Shown: positions 44,941-57,418 of the stretch, piece after piece | Layout of the letters: every line of letters starts with the position of its first letter | Position numbering within the stretch: the first letter of the stretch is position 1 | DNA from: Lineus longissimus | Lineage: Eukaryota > Nemertea > Pilidiophora > Heteronemertea > Lineidae | Assembly (NCBI RefSeq): GCF_910592395.1 | Contig: NC_088310.1 | Location: 13,029,501-13,089,500 of the forward strand | DNA length: 60,000 nt | Direction of reading: 5' to 3' | Translations under genes and position numbers: made by a program | The notes under the pieces: generated by a model | The model's database searches: none | What the model saw: the letters and a program-made list of their open reading frames with translations, nothing else | Told to the model about the DNA's origin: nothing

Positions 44941-45723
44941 CAGTCCTAACGGAAAGTAAATGTCCACCGTTTTTTAAAAATATCACAGAGATAAAATAAG
45001 TTATTTGATTGCGGTTTTTAGCTGAGTATGGTATATTTAGTTGTTCATAATATATGTTGTATTTGGATGCACCTAATTCTATCCCTTCATTATGTAACAA
45101 GCATTTCAAAAAAGGTCCAAACATCACTTCCTTGATTTCATGTGCCTTTTAAAAAATCCACATGAGCCCATGAACTGTGCATTATGATCATCATTTTTTG
45201 GCACTTGCAATTCCATAGAATGTTATCGATAGTCATAAAAATGCACATTTTTGTTTAGGTTTTTTATGTTATTTTTCTATTCTCCTCCATATCCTTTGAT
45301 AAAGACCCCTAATCCTTCATGTATGAGCTGAGTTGGTCATAAGACCCTGACTGACTCCATTGCTTACTATGTGGGGTGTTCGCAAAGGTCACCAGCTGTC
45401 TGAAAAAAACACCTTTAGCAAGCTAAAACTAATCTTCAAAATGAAAGAATTTAGCAGTAATTGTCTTGTAATGAAAGCAAAAATACCTTTGTTGCATCAT
45501 TGTAAAAAAAACACCGAAAATAAAACAATATAAGAAAGTTACTTTTTGGACATTTAAAAATTGCCTGTTACATAATGAAGAATAAGGATTAGCTGGGTCC
45601 AAATACAATAGATATATGACCAACTAGATATACCATTATGTGCTGAAAACCGCAATCAATTATCTTATTCTATCTCTGTTTTATTAAAAGAAAACTTTGG
45701 ACATTTACTTTCTGGTAGGACTG
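44941..45723. mobile_element. Mariner-like inverted-repeat element, 783 bp, non-autonomous
   Basis: The ends begin CAGTCCTAACGGAAAGTAAA (left) and CAGTCCTACCAGAAAGTAAA (right, inward), flanked by TA (44939-44940 and 45724-45725). The arms remain similar for about 180 bp, sharing ATGTCC, GATTGCGGTTTT, TGTATTTGGA and TTCATTATGTAACA. No transposase inside. CAGT ends with a TA target fit a Tc1/mariner or Tigger relative. Confidence 0.85.
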
Positions 45724-47815
45724 TACATCTGATGGCTTCAGACTAGGGTCTCCCTGTACAAAACGCGATCATATTAATGTTTGATTTAGCACTGGTGTTC
45801 ACGAATAGAGTAATACCCAAATGTCTATCTCTAGCATTGGTGTAAAAAAAAGGTAATTTAACACCAGTATCAAATCCCTTGTGCAATGGGCATTTATTAC
45901 TTGAAGTTAAAAATTCTTGATGAATGAATGGTTTTATGATGGATTTAAATTTCACAACCTTCTACGAATACCACCGGCGTTCCTAGAGACCACAAACCCT
46001 AGTATCTAACTGAAAACTGCTAGCAAATCTTCCACATCCGTGTTTTTTCCCAGCGGTATCAAAGGCGTTATCATGGGCACACGCTATACAAATCGCTATG
46101 TTTAACTGTCGCAAATGGGTGTTCTTGGCCCCTTTACGAACACACCAAGACGGCATTACGGCGAATGAAAGCTGGTTGCTACATTGAGCAACTTGAACAC
46201 ACTTCTCTCTTCATCATATCTTTAAATGAATACGGATGTCCATTGGAAAAGGCTTTTCGTCAATTGCTTTGCGTTTTGATAATTGCTAGCGTTACACGGC
46301 GTAATGATGGTAATGGTAGTTAGAAATGAAAATAGTACAGGGGAGTATTTGTTGTCTTAAAGTTGTGCTTTGAATTAAATATCCTACACAGAATAGATTA
46401 ATCCATACCGATGGGGTGGTTCCAATTTTCGCCAACTTTTCTTATGATGGAGACTTTTATATAATACACCTGCATAAGAAATTGGTTCAGAGTCGACACA
46501 CTGTAAATTTCCTTCGATACCGCAATATCCCAAATTAATAGGCTAGTCCTCCAAAGGAGCTTCAGCACAGATTCTAAGTCCATACATAGCTGTGGAAGAC
46601 TTATGATGTATTACCTTCACTAACCTGATTTGAGGTAACTAACATATCGTTAGGGCAATCACATCGCTCTTAATTGAGTTCTGGAGAAATTGCTTTCAAT
46701 TACGTTGATTAGACGGAGGTGTCTTACCAACAAGCTGAGGGTTGTCATATCGTTGAATACTGGAGATTGGCCACAGAAATGATCGATGAGTCATTTTTGG
46801 AGGGGTAGTCTGATCTACAGATCAGACACAAACATTAGTATATTTTACCAAGTGGTCATCGTCGTGAGAGTTTCTTGGTAATCGCTTGCTCTTCACACAT
46901 TCACATATTCACCTTTGACAATTAATGATAAGTAGTGGCAGATATTGTTGGTTAAGCATTATGTAGCCAATAACTCTTCGCATCTCAAAACTGTCCTCCT
47001 TTACTATAATGGACACGAACGCAGTTAACAAATACTCGTGCTGACAATCTAGCAGCCTTCGTCTCCATTAAGGTCGCGGAATTTATAAGTAAGGGGAGAC
47101 AACAGCATTATCATTAGCGATGTAGATAAAGGGTAAAAGCTTGTTTGGGCATCCGCTACATAGGCAATGAATATATAATTCATTTGACAATGAATCAAAC
47201 ATGACGAGATGCACAAATTCATTTGGCCATTACTCGTTTTCACCGACTGTTGAGTTGGATATAATTTTATTCAACTGCCTGCTGACAACCAGGTTGTAGT
47301 TGAACCAATGCGATGCTGTGTGTATATTAGCATTAACTCTGTGATTGTCGGACGTGTCACCACCTCCATCATTTTGCCTCATGCGATCAACATTGTTTGA
47401 ATTACTCGGTAATTAACAAAATTATTGTAATTTCGTCAGGAGGAGGCATCCGGAGCAGAAATTTCGTTCTTTTACTATAAAGAATAATCACAGGAGATAA
47501 TGTATTTTCACTTCTTCCAGAATACTTAGTATGGTGAGGCAAAAATGTTCAATGTGAGAAATTTGTAGTGGGACCTGGAAGTTTATTCATACTATGGTAT
47601 TAACCACTATGTACTGGTATTGGTAGTCTATGGGCGATCCGACGCGGTCAGTTGCGCAAGGGTGCGTGTCGATAATGTATAACGAAGATATTCTACCGAA
47701 ACCTTGTAGAGCTGGCTAGAGTGATGAGGATTAATACCAAGTTTTCGACCGACATGAAGCGAAAAAATATGTTGCAAAATGGCACAGTCAATGCTAAAGA
47801 TGCCTTCTACATCTC
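45724..47815. other. Gene-free stretch
   Basis: Only short ORFs without motifs. No clear inverted or tandem repeats were noticed. It could contain upstream regulatory sequence for the gene at 47816. Confidence 0.4.
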
Positions 47816-49495
47816 ATGATAATTAGTATCCTCCAAGGCGGAGCAATGGCAATCAAAAAATGTGCCATAACGTACATCATCTTCAACATCGTATGCATCT
47901 ATATATCCGATGCCGCACTTAAAAATACCAAAATATTTAACAAAGTGACACCACCTTTTTTTTCTGATATCAAAATCCGTCAAAAATTATCTATGACACG
48001 TTCGTCATTGCATTGCTCAACGTTTGTTTCGCTGGAGCCAGATTCCTCGGGTTTTCATTTTGATTCAAGCCGCCGCATTTGTGACTTCCGAACTGCTTTT
48101 GAATCAGGATCGAAAAAAAACAAAGAGGGGAAACACATATGGAGAAAGCAGGTAATGTTAGATCAAAAGTTATTTCTTTGGGCTGAAACAAGAGGCCGTT
48201 TTGACCCATGCACTATCTTTGACCAGTTATTGATTTGCAACTAAAGTGTTATAGTGTTGTATTGTTGGCTGTGTTGTGTGTAGTTGAAGTGGCGGTGGCA
48301 TATTACCGACTACTGCAGACAGCCAAGATTTCTATACGTTTTTATGCATCGGAAGTGAGGATCCCTCTAGGATTGAAAAGAGGGGAAGAACTGAAGCTCT
48401 GAATACGGTATTCAGGGATTTGCCGAAAATTACATATTACAAATTACATTTTCACCCTTAATCGCACTTTTTATTCAATAGTCAATAGGTCTGATACCAG
48501 GTAGTTTCAGTTTTCAAAAGAAATTTCTAATCCATCCTCAAAGATCTACGTGGTTGACGTTCGAGATGAGAATCTGTCCAAAACGTGACTTTGTTCTGTT
48601 TCACACGCAAGTGGCCAGAAGCTGGGTAAATGAACCCGGCTTTGTTGTTGTATATCACCCTTCATCAAGCAAGAACCGTACACAACAAAGGTTTCAGCTC
48701 AAAAAGTATATTAGTGATGTGACGTGCTATAAAGATCACTTGATAACTTTCTACCGAAACCCATCTGCGAAGAAATTGTCAGCGAAAGTGCTTGCAGGAG
48801 TGTATGCGCATAACGGAACAATCGTATCGGATGTTGACCTCAAGTTCAATTTCAAGGGTCTGTTGGTTCGTCCTGCTCTCTCCGAAGATGAACACCAGAT
48901 ATCAGTTTGGCAATCCAATTATACGAAAGGATCAGAAGGTGTATTTTGCGCTAATTACTTTGAGTTGCTAACTTTTGAAATTACGGAAGTGCACAATTAC
49001 ACCAGATTTGTTAAACCGCTCGTTATAACTACTCTCATTCATGATGGAACAAGACCTCCCTCGACATTTTGGCAAACGGGAATCATTTACGTGTATGATA
49101 CGTGTCAAGAGACAGTTCTGTTCATCAGCGGCATAAGGACTGGCAAAAAAAATATTGTAACTAAGAAAACTCGTCAGTTGTTATTCCGCGGATATCCACA
49201 ATGGGATGAAGTAAATCACGCGTTGTTATTCGTCAAAGACGAGGGCTGCGCTAGATTTCGAACAAGTGGGCACTGCATTGTTTTTTATCGGTTGAAATTC
49301 ACAACTGACCAAAAATATTTAAATATTACAAAGGTGCCGGGCATGAAGATATTCCTTCCTGGCGACGGAAATCTTGTCTTCGCAATTCATTCGCGAGGGT
49401 ACCTTCTGTTTACTCGCTGTTGGTATATCTATCCAGAAAAACCGATAGAAATTTTTCAGTGCCGTTCTGTAGGCTCCTCAAATCTTGGACCCTAA
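47816..49495 (+). CDS. Unrecognised secreted-protein candidate (2 exons)
   Basis: I do not recognise the family. Exon 1 (47816-48151) starts with ATG. From the internal Met at about 47846 it reads MAIKKCAITYIIFNIVCIYI, a good signal-peptide or membrane-anchor segment, and it ends at a GTAATG donor. The likeliest exon 2 is 48521-49495, which keeps phase and runs 324 codons to TAA. It contains several Asn-x-Ser/Thr sites (NRT, NGT, NYT) and scattered Cys residues, in keeping with a secreted glycoprotein. Repeated hydrophobic strand-like segments with Trp and Tyr (FVVVYHP, HALLFVKDEG, CIVFYRLKF) hint at a beta-rich fold. The acceptor is weak and a competing frame exists near 48511, so the join is uncertain. 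This is the only substantial ORF in the window with no transposon signature. Confidence 0.5.
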
Positions 49496-49723
49496 GGAAT
49501 TACTGTGATGAAGTCGAAATAATGTGTTGCCACTTCTCTCCACCCGGCAGTCAGTTTGATGGGAAGAGAAAAAAGTGAAACACTTTTGATACATCTCTCT
49601 AAAATCACAAGAATAATATCTGCTTCATTAGCCAAGTAATTTTGACGTCGAGAGCTGGAAAGCGGGATAATTTTATGTACCGTTAATCTCAACCTGGAGT
49701 ATAAAAGGACAAGGAAAACAGGT

Positions 49724-49933
49724 CACCTCAGTGAAAGGTTCTGAGGATATGGCATTCATTTAATAACTATGCATGAGAAGCTACCTGGAAGAGTTACCAC
49801 TCCAAGCCAGGGTTCGAGAGTAGCTGCTTGTGCACCTCAGTGAAAGGTTCTGAGGATATGGCATTCATGTAATAACTATGCATGAGAAGCTACCTGGAAG
49901 AGTTACCACTCCAAGCCAGGGTTCGAGAGTAGG
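49724..49933. repeat. Tandem duplication of a 109-bp unit
   Basis: The unit begins CACCTCAGTGAAAGGTTCTG and ends GGTTCGAGAGTAG. The second copy starts at 49833 and differs at very few bases. The GGTTCGA near the end resembles a tRNA B box, but no matching A box or cloverleaf was found. Confidence 0.9.
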
Positions 49934-49975
49934 TGTAAAAAGTATAAAATGCATCCACCAAGCTGAACGCAGCGC

Positions 49976-50383
49976 ATGATCGCACCAGTAAGCGAATATC
50001 TATGCTAAAAGCCGTCGCCGGCACATTGGATTACCCGCGCGCTCCCACAAGTGTGTCAAAAATCAGTATTTACAAGACTATGATCCGCCCGCTAATGGAA
50101 TACGCCCCCTTGGCTCTAATGCTCCTTAATGACAATGTGTAATAACTAATATCTCTGTACCATCATGTCACCCCATTATTTTATGCTATTGTAAATATTT
50201 GTCATTTTTGTTATTTTCGTTCTTCTTAAACTGTTAAATGTAATTGTTTTTAAAAATTCCAACAACATGTAACCAATCATTGTAATCTCGCATCTTATCT
50301 CTTGTAATCATATTATCGTGTAGACGCCTGAAAGGAATGTAATATTCAAAAGGGTCTAGCAATAAACACTTAACTACTACTAC
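49976..50383 (+). mobile_element. 5'-truncated non-LTR retrotransposon with target duplication
   Basis: An open segment reads RISMLKAVAGT and then SKISIYKTMIRPLMEYAP, the thumb region downstream of the reverse transcriptase in I/Jockey/RTE-like elements, stopping at 50142. A 3' tail follows, with an AATAAA and an ACT-repeat end (TAACTACTACTACT). TGAACGCAGCGC (49964-49975) and TGAACGCAGTGC (50384-50395) flank it, a 12-bp repeat with one mismatch that looks like the insertion-site duplication. The catalytic domain is missing. Confidence 0.75.
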
Positions 50384-50395
50384 TGAACGCAGTGC

Positions 50396-50982
50396 GCAGT
50401 TGAGATTATTTGTTCATAGAGGTAACCGGATTGGTATATCGTCAATGCCGTTGGCAGCCGGGGTGCTAATTGCAATTGGCAGTTTGCAAGGCCACCAAAG
50501 TATCCAAAGCGGCGTACCATCATATGCATGCTCGATGCCTTTAAGGAATGGGAATAACTTGCTCTCTCTCCCTCATCCCGTGACCTCTCCTATCATCAGG
50601 TAGGAGGCGAACCCGAGCAATGATGTATTGAGATCTCCAACCCTTATCCCAAACTCAATACATCATGCCCCCCCCCCCTCGATGGGGCCCCCTTAACAAA
50701 TACTGAAAAAACAGTCAAGTTATCAAAATACAACACTCTTTATTCTGTATTATCTGCAGATCTAACTGTTATGGTTACATTCACGTAGCCTAACTAAGCA
50801 AACATTTTACTATACCAATCTGATACCCTAGGCCCAACTACTACCCAATTTGTTTGCGGTATTTTCCCTCCCTTGAACCTTCACCTCTGTCTCAATACAG
50901 CCCTACTCGAGGGACGGTCCAGGAAGTTCAGACTCTTCGATAAAGCCCTCCTCAACTTTTTTCCAATCCTCTACACTAGTTC
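50396..50982. other. Gene-free stretch
   Basis: No recognisable coding motif. A C run lies at about 50667-50677. Nothing else noted. Confidence 0.4.
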
Positions 50983-51498
50983 TGCTGAAAGGGTGGATGT
51001 CGTCCTGGGTGCCGACAAATGGTACCCAGGTTCGAGATCGACTGGACAATAAGCACCCTGGGTGCCATTACACTAGACAAATAGCACCCAGCTTCTTTTT
51101 GCCTGGCCTACGGATCTTAGGGACGAGGACGTTTCTTGCAATCTCGTTTTATCTCGCGCCGTGGTAATTGCGGCATTAGCAGTGCGCGAAATAAAAAGAA
51201 CAGATAAACAGAAAAAAACGCGTTTAGGCCTATGGGTTCTTTATCTCTCTCCCCTTAGAGACGAATACCCCGTTTGAATGAGATGGAACTGATGAAAGAA
51301 AGGTTTTTAGAGCACGGTATCGTGACACGTGACCTCCGTGAGCGTGGGGCCAACCTCGTTGTAGGTATAGAAAAGTGTAGAAGAAGAAGCTGGGTGCTGT
51401 TTGTCTAGTGTAATGGCACCCATGGTGCTTATTGTCCAGTCGATCTCGAACCTGGGTACCATTTGTCGGCACCCAGGACGACATCCACCCTTTCAGCA
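50983..51498. repeat. 117-bp inverted repeat overlapping the recombinase 3' end
   Basis: Arm 50983-51099 is the near-exact reverse complement of 51383-51498 (for example TGCTGAAAGGGTGGATGTCG and GGACAATAAGCACC), with about 283 bp between. The right arm holds the last codons and stop of the tyrosine recombinase gene; the left arm carries the same coding block on the + strand. It may be a structural terminus of the recombinase element, as in DIRS-like or Crypton-like elements, or a tail-to-tail duplication. Confidence 0.85.
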
Positions 51499-51518
51499 AT
51501 AGTTCTCGCCATGATTGA

Positions 51519-52287
51519 TATGTCGTCTCATCTAACCGAAATCAACACGAGTGACAACGATTTGTACCAGCATAAAGTCTTTATTTCCAAAACATGTGTG
51601 TACGGGTGCGGTTCAACTGCAAAGACAGAATAAGAACAAACATAAGACTCTAAAAGATTGTCACATCCACCTTGAAGACGAAATCAAACTCGTCACATCC
51701 ACCTTGAAGACGAAATCAAAATTGTCTTCCAGCAGGTGCTGCCGCCTGGGCTTACAGACATAAACTAAATTACCTGTGGCAATCACCATACATAACTTCA
51801 GTGGAAAATTGGGCATGACCGCTAGCCTAATACTGTCCCTAAAACCATTAGAAACGTAGCTTATTATCTTAGGATGTATCTAAAGATATTTAACCATACT
51901 CTTGCCACTGATTGCAATAGTTCTGCGCCCAAATCTAAGCGGGCCTTGAAACTGTATGAATATGGCGCAACATTCAAAGTTAGTCGACATTGCTGCATTT
52001 AGGGCTTGATTTCGCCACAACTAAGGTTCACAATAACATGATATTTGTACAAGACATAGAACTTACATAACGTTAAACCCTCATGTCGAAATAAAGATGA
52101 CACACCGTTCTTAAAGCACAAATAAGTTGAACTTTACGGCAATCCGCAAATCAACGTCTTGATGACTCCAAAATAGCGTGGGGAGTGAAAAACACGAGAA
52201 GAAAAAATAAGACGCTACTGTAAAGTCGCCCAGGAGCGGTCCAGACCAAAGACGTCCAGGAACCGTCCAGACCAAAACGACACGACA
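51519..52287 (-). repeat. 3' LTR of BEL/Pao
   Basis: Starts TATGTCGTCTCATC and ends CACGACA on the + strand. Same length as the copy at 58466 with only scattered substitutions. Inside, a 33-bp unit (CACATCCACCTTGAAGACGA type) is repeated twice in tandem. Confidence 0.95.
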
Positions 52288-52914
52288 TAGCGGCCCCAGC
52301 AAACAACGAACTTCAAACTCGGTGTTTGCTTAAAAATTAAACGGAGTGTCGTCTCTACTCAACATTTAACTAATCTACATAACGGTATAGTAGTCCATCA
52401 GTGTCTCTCAAAAGTCACAACCCGAATTCAACGGGAATCTGGTAGAACCTAGTTAAATGTTACCAGGCTAAAAATGCCCAACCAGGCGCTAAGTCCAAAA
52501 CCTGAACTACAGGTGAGTGTTCATAATTCACAACAAACTCTTGATTGTCTTACATAGGCCAAATCCTCAGACCAGTAGAATAATAAAACGAATCAAAGAT
52601 CACAAGCGCAATTTACTGAGAGCAGCGATCCGCCTACACTCTCATTTTAAACGATAATCCTTGACGTTTAACACTTGTAGATTACTAGTTTTCAAACAAA
52701 TACGGTAATCACAAACAGGCGCAAATCACAACCTAGCGCAAGATACAAACTGGAGCAAATTATGAGAGCAGCGATCCGCCTGCACTCTCATAACTAGATT
52801 TCAACTATAAACTCGGCGATTTCTTGCATATCACGCGTTAATCCACAAGAACAGAATTCACAAAATGGTTAGTGTTTCGCGCACAAATACCAAACTGCGG
52901 TGCTTGGTTCTAAT
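52288..52914. other. 3' untranslated part of BEL/Pao
   Basis: Non-coding sequence between the end of pol and the 3' LTR. A 28-bp hairpin-capable motif (GAGAGCAGCGATCCGCC ... CACTCTCAT) occurs twice, at 52618-52645 and 52764-52791, with one change. A GGGGCC-containing purine stretch just inside the LTR could be the polypurine tract. Confidence 0.6.
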
Positions 52915-55900
52915 TTACGCGACACTTTCCTCGATCAGACACATTTTCGCGATGGGTCGTTGATATTCGGAAGTAGCGGTTTTCACCAGTGCCGATCGTA
53001 CCATTCCATCTGCTCCTGGAAAGACCTTCATGACCCGAGCCAAAGGCCACTGGTTCCTAGTAAGATTGCCCTCTTTCAAAAGAACCACATCACCCTCTTG
53101 GACGTTCCTCCTTTGCTTCGACCACTTGTCTCTCTTCTGTAAGTTCGGCAAGTATTCGTACATCCATCGTTCCCAGAACAGCTCTGTCAGGTACTGCACC
53201 TTTCGCCATTCCTTCCGGAGAAGACCGTCTTGCTTAACAAATATCCCGGGTGGCAATCCAGTAATCTTCCGCTGCAGAAGGAAGTGATTGGGAGTGAGAG
53301 GTTCACAATCACGGACGTCCTCGGATGTTGCAGTAAGAGGCCTACTATTGAGAATGGCCTCAACTTCGGCAAACAATGTTCTCAGTCCTTCATCAGTCAG
53401 GAGATTGGTCCCTGCTACAGCTTTCAAGTGCTTCTTTGTGGATTTCACCAAGCGCTCCCACACGCCCGACATATGAGCAGCTGTCGGTGGGTGAAATATC
53501 CACTTGATCCCTCGCTGCTGTAGATGCTGCTCTATCTGGCCTTGGTTCCACTCATCTATGGACGACTTTAGTTCACGGTCAGCACCGACAAAGTTGGATC
53601 CATGATCAGAGCGTATTTCCTCGGGAGGTCCTCATCGCTAACAAACTGCCTCAGGACCAGAAGGAAATCGTCTGTACTCAAAAACTGGGCAACTTCCAGG
53701 AAGACAGCTCTTGTAGTGAGGCATGTGAACAGGCATCCCCAGCGCTTTCTAGTGTCACGGCGGCCCCATTTCACGGTTAGGGGGCCAAAGAAGTCAACGC
53801 CAGCATACGTGAAGGGCGGCTTATAGGGTATGAGCCTGGTACGCGGTAGATCGGACATTACTTGCTCCATGGACCTCGCATTCAGGTAACGGCACACCCA
53901 ACAATGTGAAATCAGTCTCTTAGCCAATCCACGCCCACCGAGGATCCAGTATTTCTTTCTTGTCTCTGCAACAGTTTGTTCTCTGCCACAATGTGCTAAC
54001 TTTTCATGACATCGACGGGTGATCAAAATGCTAACATGATGCTTCTTTGGCAGAATGAGAGGGTGCTTTTCATCTGATGATAAGGTAGGTGCTCGTCTCA
54101 GTCGACCACCCACTCGTAACTCTCCATTGACCAGGATCGGTCCCAGATCAGCAATCGGACTTGTGACCTTGACCTCTTTGCCCTCCTGGAGTTGGCTGAT
54201 TTCCTCCGAAAAGCACTCTTGTTGGACAGACCTTACAACCAGTGATGCAGCCTGATCAAGCTCCTCTAGCTGAATGTTGCCTGTTGCATAGGTTTTCCTT
54301 CTTAGCCCATTGCAGAATCGTACAACCCATGCTATCCTACGGAGTAAGGTTTGCCAGCTGCCAGTGTTCTTTATCACCTTTTCTAAACTAGTCTGGGCCT
54401 GTGGTTCTCCAACAGCAAGGTGAACTTGAACCTTGGTCCGAACCTCTGGATCATCTTCTGGTAGGGCATCCACTTCTGTATGTGGCCAGCAACTTTCTGG
54501 TTCCCATAGAAAGTCAGGACCCTTCCACCAGCGATGTTCTACTGTTATCTCCTCAGGCTTCAAACCGCAGGATGCATCATCGGCCGGATTGAAGACACCT
54601 GGACAGTGTCTCCACTCATCTGGACTGGTCAGGCTACGTATCTCCTCCACTCGGTTTGCTACATAGGTATGAAAGCGCTTTTTTTCATTTCTGATGTACT
54701 GTAAAGTCGTCTGGGAGTCGCTCCAGAAGACAACGTAATCGATTTTCAAGGTCAGCTCTTCTTTGAGAGTACAGGAAATCCTCGCAGCAAGGACAGCAGC
54801 TTGTAACTCAAGCCTCGGAATAGAAGTTGTCTTCACCGGAGCACATCGTGACCGACCAATGACAAATGAGCAGGTCACTCCTCCTTCTCCATATGCAAAT
54901 CTGAGGTAAGAGCACATCCCGTATCCCGACTCGGAAGCATCTGCAAAACTGTGTAGGGATATCTCCAGTACATTCTCACTGCTGAGAGTGTAACATCTTG
55001 GAATCTCGATTTTTACAAGACTGGACAACTCTGACAACCATCTCTCCCAAAGCAAACATTCCAGTTCCTTCAGCGGGTCATCCCAGCCCAGGTTCTGTTT
55101 CCAAAGACGCTGCATCAAGTTCTTTGCTTCTAACACCACCGGACAAACCAGTCCGATCGGATCAAACAAAGATGACAGGGTAGCCAGCACACCACGCTTG
55201 GTCATAGGTTTGTTGCGGTCAAGTACTTTGAACTGGAAGATGTCCCGCTCCACATCCCACCTTTGTCCGAGTGTCCTAGATATTGGTAGATTATCAAAAT
55301 CTAGGTCAAGGGAGGGGTTCGCTCGCTCACTCTCTGGTATGCTGGCCAAAACTTCACGGTTATTGCTCATCCAGCCTGTCAGATGAAACCCTCCTGTGGC
55401 CACCACTGAGGTCACATCCCGTCTCATCTCGATCGCCTTATCAGTGTCAGGCAATGACTGTAGGAAGTCATCCACATAACACTCTTGCTGCACTGCATCA
55501 ATCGCTTCCTCAGCAAAATCGCCACGGCAGTCCTCAGCAGTCCTCTTGAGGATGTAGTTGCAACAGCTTGGGGAATCAGCTGCCCCAAAGATGTGTCTCA
55601 ACATCTGATACTCAGCCGGTTCCTCATCACCACTGTTCTCCCACCATAGGTAGCGTAACGAGTCGGCATCATCTTGCTCAGAGACCTTCACCATCAAGAA
55701 CATCTTCTCAATGTCTCCAACAAGCGCAACTGGTCCTTGGCGAAACCTAAGCAGTACACCCAGCAAACTGTTAGTGAGGTCAGGTCCTTGCATAAGTTGA
55801 TTGTTCAATGAAACACCCTGATATTTCGCAGCCGCATCAAAGGCCACACGCACCTTATCAGGCTTTTGGGGATGTGTGACACCATGGTGTGGTAGGTACC

Positions 55901-57416
55901 ATGTTCTTGGTCCTCTTGTCTTAGCCTCCTCTTCAGTCAGCTTCCGAGCAAACCCTCTACTGATCAACATCTCCATGAATTTACGATATTTCTGTTCGTA
56001 CCTTGGATCCAGGAACTTACGCTTGAGTGACTGCAGTCGTTTCTCGGCTACGGGTCTGTTATCAGGTAGCTGCACCTCCTTGTCTCGCCAAAGCATTCCG
56101 ACTTCATACTGAGCACCGATCTTCTTGGTGCTGGCCTCCATCATCTCCAAAGCCTTCCGATCGTCCACAGACATCCCCTTGGCCTGGCTGGGAACAAGAC
56201 AGTTTTCAAACCCAAGAAGCTGCTTCATTTGATCAAGAGTCTCATTCATCGTTTCACCAGTTTTGATAAAGTTCACATTAGTCCTGTCGTTATCACCAGA
56301 CTTGCCTTGGTGTTTTCCCAAGGGCCCAAATATAGACCAACAGAGAACAGTGCGAACGGCATACGGTTCACCTTCCCTGCCAATTCTGCTCTCGAAATGC
56401 ACCTGAACTGCGGGAACGTTGGTACCGATCAGCAAAGACACCTTGTCCTGATCCACACACGGCAGTGTAATCCCCTCAAGGTGGCTCCACCTGGAGATAT
56501 CTGTTGGCCTCGATGTCGAAATATTCAGCGTCTCTACTACTTTAACAGGCACCTGCACGGATTCTGACCCCATCACAGCTTCCACAGTGATTGTGGATTT
56601 TCTAACACTCATTGACGACTCACCAGTCAGTGTACATATGTTCATAGTCTCTGAACCAATACTAGGGATGTTCAGCTGATTAACCAAACTGCTATCTACA
56701 AAGGACTCTTCACTTGCAGAGTCAAGTAGTGCGTATGTCTTGATCGTGGCTCCATCTTTACCGATTACCTTGACAGGAACAACTTGTAAGGCAATCTTAG
56801 TCGTTGGGGTGTCCGGCTTCGCATGTCCTAATGCATTGCTAGTTACATTAGTAACCGCAAAGTTCCCCGATTTGTCTGCTTTCTGCTCTGTTGCTTGTTC
56901 TTCTGCACGGATGTGCTCAGTCTGCGGCGGTTTCTCTCTGTGCAAAAGGCTGTGGTGTTTCCCTTTGCACACCCGACATCTCTGCTCGCTGCCGCAATCA
57001 CCAACACCATGATTCTTGCGCAGACAATTAAAGCACAAACCCTTTGATCGCACCAGGGCATGTCGCTGCTTCTGGCTTTTGGTCTTGAAGCTCGGACAGT
57101 TAATCAGATAATGGTCGGCGCCACAATCCCAACATTTCATCGTCCTTGACCGGTCTGCTGCAACCTGTGTCGCGAAGGTGGAGGCCCCCTCCTGAGGTCT
57201 CGGTGCATTTCCCTTTTTACTTGGGTTAGGCCTGCTGCTGTTGGTGTTTGCCTTTGGGTGTTCCCCCACAAAGCCAAACACAGGGTCGTTACTTGCTTGG
57301 GCTGCAGTCTCGATGAACTCAACTATGTGTTTCAGGCCAGGGTTATCGCCCCTTTGCCGTATCCTTTCGGCCTTGTCCTGAAACTGGCCCCTCAATCGAA
57401 GGGGAAGTCTCTTCAC
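52915..57416 (-). pseudogene. BEL/Pao pol polyprotein (frameshift in integrase)
   Basis: The main frame 57416-53568 holds, in order, the end of gag (RLPLRLRGQF), two CCHC-type knuckles (about residues 95-107 and 128-141) and a third Cys/His cluster. Then come the protease motif LLDSASEES (about 231), reverse transcriptase with Asp in VGDIEKMF and the YVDD box (about 647-650), RNase H with SFADASESGYG (about 822), and the integrase HH-CC zinc region and first Asp in GVDFFGPL. Near 53640 the frame shifts and the rest of integrase continues in another frame to 52915; there the DHGSN motif, the MSGVWERLVKSTKK block and a C-terminal ILNSRPL segment are read. The enzyme set copies and integrates the element. 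One indel separates the integrase catalytic residues. The first codon at 57416 is not an ATG, because upstream sequence is deleted. Confidence 0.92.
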
Positions 57417-57418
57417 TA

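Noticed and set aside
49724-49933. tRNA gene or tRNA-derived SINE
   Set aside because: A B-box-like GGTTCGA is present but no A box, acceptor stem or cloverleaf can be drawn.
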